NCBI GenBank assembly: GCA_030693065.1
Contig: JAUYBL010000019.1
Coordinates: forward strand, 184,075-248,074
Reading direction: 5' to 3'
DNA: 64,000 nucleotides
Origin: Methylococcaceae bacterium
Lineage (GTDB): Bacteria > Pseudomonadota > Gammaproteobacteria > Methylococcales > Methylomonadaceae
A program made the position numbers and the translations under genes. The notes beneath the pieces are model-generated. The model saw only the letters and a list, made by a program, of their open reading frames with translations. It made no database searches and had not been told where the DNA came from. Every line of letters starts with the position of its first letter. Within the stretch, counting starts at the first letter, position 1. This document shows, one piece after another, positions 62,905 through 64,000 of this stretch.

Positions 62905-63159
62905 ATGAACGCAAAATTATCGCTACAAACTACTAAGCGAAAATCCGTACAAGCCAAATCCCAAAAAAAACAGCTACGCAAAGCTGACGTTTTAATCGAC
63001 TCATTGCCATTGCCCAGGTATTTCCAAATGCACTTTGAATATATCCACGACAATACTCAAGAGCTTAGAGCGCAAGTGAATCAACTCACTCAAACGCTTG
63101 CTCATGTAGAAAACAAGCTGGATCAATTGCTGGGCGCGTTAGCTCAACAAACAAGGTAG
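62905..63159 (+). CDS. Small coiled-coil protein
   Basis: An 84-residue protein with a strong AGGAGG site before its ATG. The N-terminus is basic (KRKSVQAKSQKKQLRKA). The C-terminal half (ELRAQVNQLTQTLAHVENKL) is a clear heptad coiled coil. I know no family. Its TAG stop lies in the edge of a REP doublet. It sits between the PepSY gene and tonB and may take part in receptor or TonB assembly, but nothing proves it. Confidence 0.6.
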   Translation: MNAKLSLQTTKRKSVQAKSQKKQLRKADVLIDSLPLPRYFQMHFEYIHDNTQELRAQVNQLTQTLAHVENKLDQLLGALAQQTR

Positions 63160-63216
63160 GTGGGGCCATGCCCGCGCTTGCCTTCTATTATTCGCGGGCA
63201 TGGCCCGCTCCTGCCA
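63155..63216. repeat. REP doublet, family B
   Basis: GGTAGGTGGGGCCATGCCCGCG and the inverted CGCGGGCATGGCCCGCTCCTGCC face each other across about 16 bases. It is the second copy of the family at 50074. It overlaps the end of the small coiled-coil ORF and supplies its stop codon. Confidence 0.8.
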
Positions 63217-63253
63217 AATAATAAAAATTAATAACTGGAAGGCCACATCATCT

Positions 63254-64000
63254 ATGTTTTTCTTTAATAATCTCAAAGACGGCTTTAGTAAACAAAACTT
63301 GCTGTTGTTGGGCGGCAATACAACTTCAACTATGCATAAAAAACAAACTCTGTGGGAAGCGTTAACCGGGGAAGAAAACCCCGGTTCTATTGGTAGTTTG
63401 TTATTTATTTTGGTGTTGCTGGTACATTTGTTAGGCGCGCTTTGGTTGGCACAACCGGCTGAACCGATTATCCAAGCACAACCGTTGATGATGGAAGTGT
63501 CGATGCTTTCAGTACCCGGCAAACAGCCTACTGCCGAACCACCTGCACCGCCCAAGCCGGTTGCACCCACACCTCCCGTGCAACCGAAACAAGCACCGGC
63601 AAAAAAACCGGTACTGAAAAAAAAGACCGTACAACCCAAACAAGCGGTAGTGGCCAAGTCTGATTTTGCCGAGGAATTGGCGCCTGCGCCTTCATTGACT
63701 GAATCGGCACCCACATCGACTGCACAAAATACCAGCGCATCCAACAGTGCGCCGACTGCATCAAGCGGCACTCAAGGCAATGCCGATCCCTTTAGTGAAG
63801 CCAGTTTTAATGCCAATTACGGCACCAATCCTAAACCCAAATATCCGGCGATTGCCCGCAGCCGTGGCTGGCAAGGCAAAGTGTTGTTACGGGTCAGTGT
63901 TTCTGCTGAAGGCTTAAGCGAATCGGTGGAGATATTCCGTAGCTGTGGTCATGACGTGCTGGATGAATCGGCCGTTGCAGCTGTTGAGAAATGGGAGTTT
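63254..64000 (+). CDS. tonB: TonB-family energy transducer, cut by window edge
   Basis: From ATG 63254 the frame stays open to the last base (249 codons seen). One N-terminal membrane helix (SLLFILVLLVHLLGALWL) follows about 50 residues. Next is a long Pro/Lys/Ala region (PPAPPKPVAP, KKPVLKKK) that spans the periplasm, then the TonB C-terminal domain (PKPKYPAIARSRGWQGKVLL, CGHDVLDESAVAAVEKWEF). It should energise the two FecA-like receptors. The N-terminal extension before the helix is longer than in E. coli TonB. ExbB/ExbD are not in view. Confidence 0.9.
   Translation, partial: MFFFNNLKDGFSKQNLLLLGGNTTSTMHKKQTLWEALTGEENPGSIGSLLFILVLLVHLLGALWLAQPAEPIIQAQPLMMEVSMLSVPGKQPTAEPPAPPKPVAPTPPVQPKQAPAKKPVLKKKTVQPKQAVVAKSDFAEELAPAPSLTESAPTSTAQNTSASNSAPTASSGTQGNADPFSEASFNANYGTNPKPKYPAIARSRGWQGKVLLRVSVSAEGLSESVEIFRSCGHDVLDESAVAAVEKWEF

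Noticed and set aside
63139..63771. 210-aa minus-strand ORF
   Set aside because: It lies opposite the Pro/Lys-rich TonB gene; composition is that of a mirror frame and the plus-strand TonB is clear.

Overview
The window reads as chromosome of a gammaproteobacterial methanotroph (Methylococcales-like). The clues are a bacterial sterol 14-alpha-demethylase (CYP51) start, a formaldehyde-activating-enzyme (Fae) family gene, an arsenosugar operon, an anaerobic-type cobalamin operon, a DabA-type inorganic-carbon system and many dispersed palindromic repeats. The assignment is inference: no rRNA or methane monooxygenase lies in the window.

Layout. 1-8 kb: CYP51 (cut by the left edge), a small unknown ORF, a CysJ-type diflavin reductase and an unusually long glutamate synthase (1,824 aa, atypical Fe-S cysteine spacing, no gltD beside it). 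8-12 kb: a UbiH/VisC-family hydroxylase and the coupled arsM - TIGR04282 transferase - arsS operon. 12.5-16.2 kb: glmM-secG-tRNA-Leu(GAG), then a scar of integrase, IS4-like and IS21-like remnants up to tRNA-Lys(CUU). 16.3-20.4 kb: pqiC, pqiB, two pqiA genes and a Fae paralogue with Met where Fae has its catalytic His. 20.5-32.1 kb: a cobalamin riboswitch followed by cbtB, cbtA, cbiA, cobM, cbiX, cobH, cbiD, cobL, cobI, cbiG, cobE, cobJ and a 2Fe-2S protein, interrupted three times by repeat elements. CobJ appears fused to a HutX/ChuX-like heme-carrier domain.

32.1-37.2 kb: a flavinylated FMN-binding protein with a membrane partner, a ParE-type toxin-antitoxin pair, and two porins, one under a good Fur-box-like palindrome. 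37.7-47.1 kb: a five-gene energy-coupled inorganic-carbon locus with one large DabA and four NuoL/M-like subunits. 47-49.6 kb: phosphorylase-family protein, SirB2, ThrB and DUF2782. 50-64 kb: two tandem FecI-FecR pairs, two paralogous FecA-type TonB receptors each followed by a PepSY reductase-like membrane protein, two further toxin-antitoxin loci (one with a frameshifted toxin), and a TonB gene cut by the right edge.

The most notable candidates are the DabA locus with four antiporter-like subunits, the CobJ-HutX fusion, the His-to-Met Fae paralogue, the long GltB beside a diflavin reductase, and a family of repeats that splits operons and in one case has been absorbed in frame into a PepSY gene.
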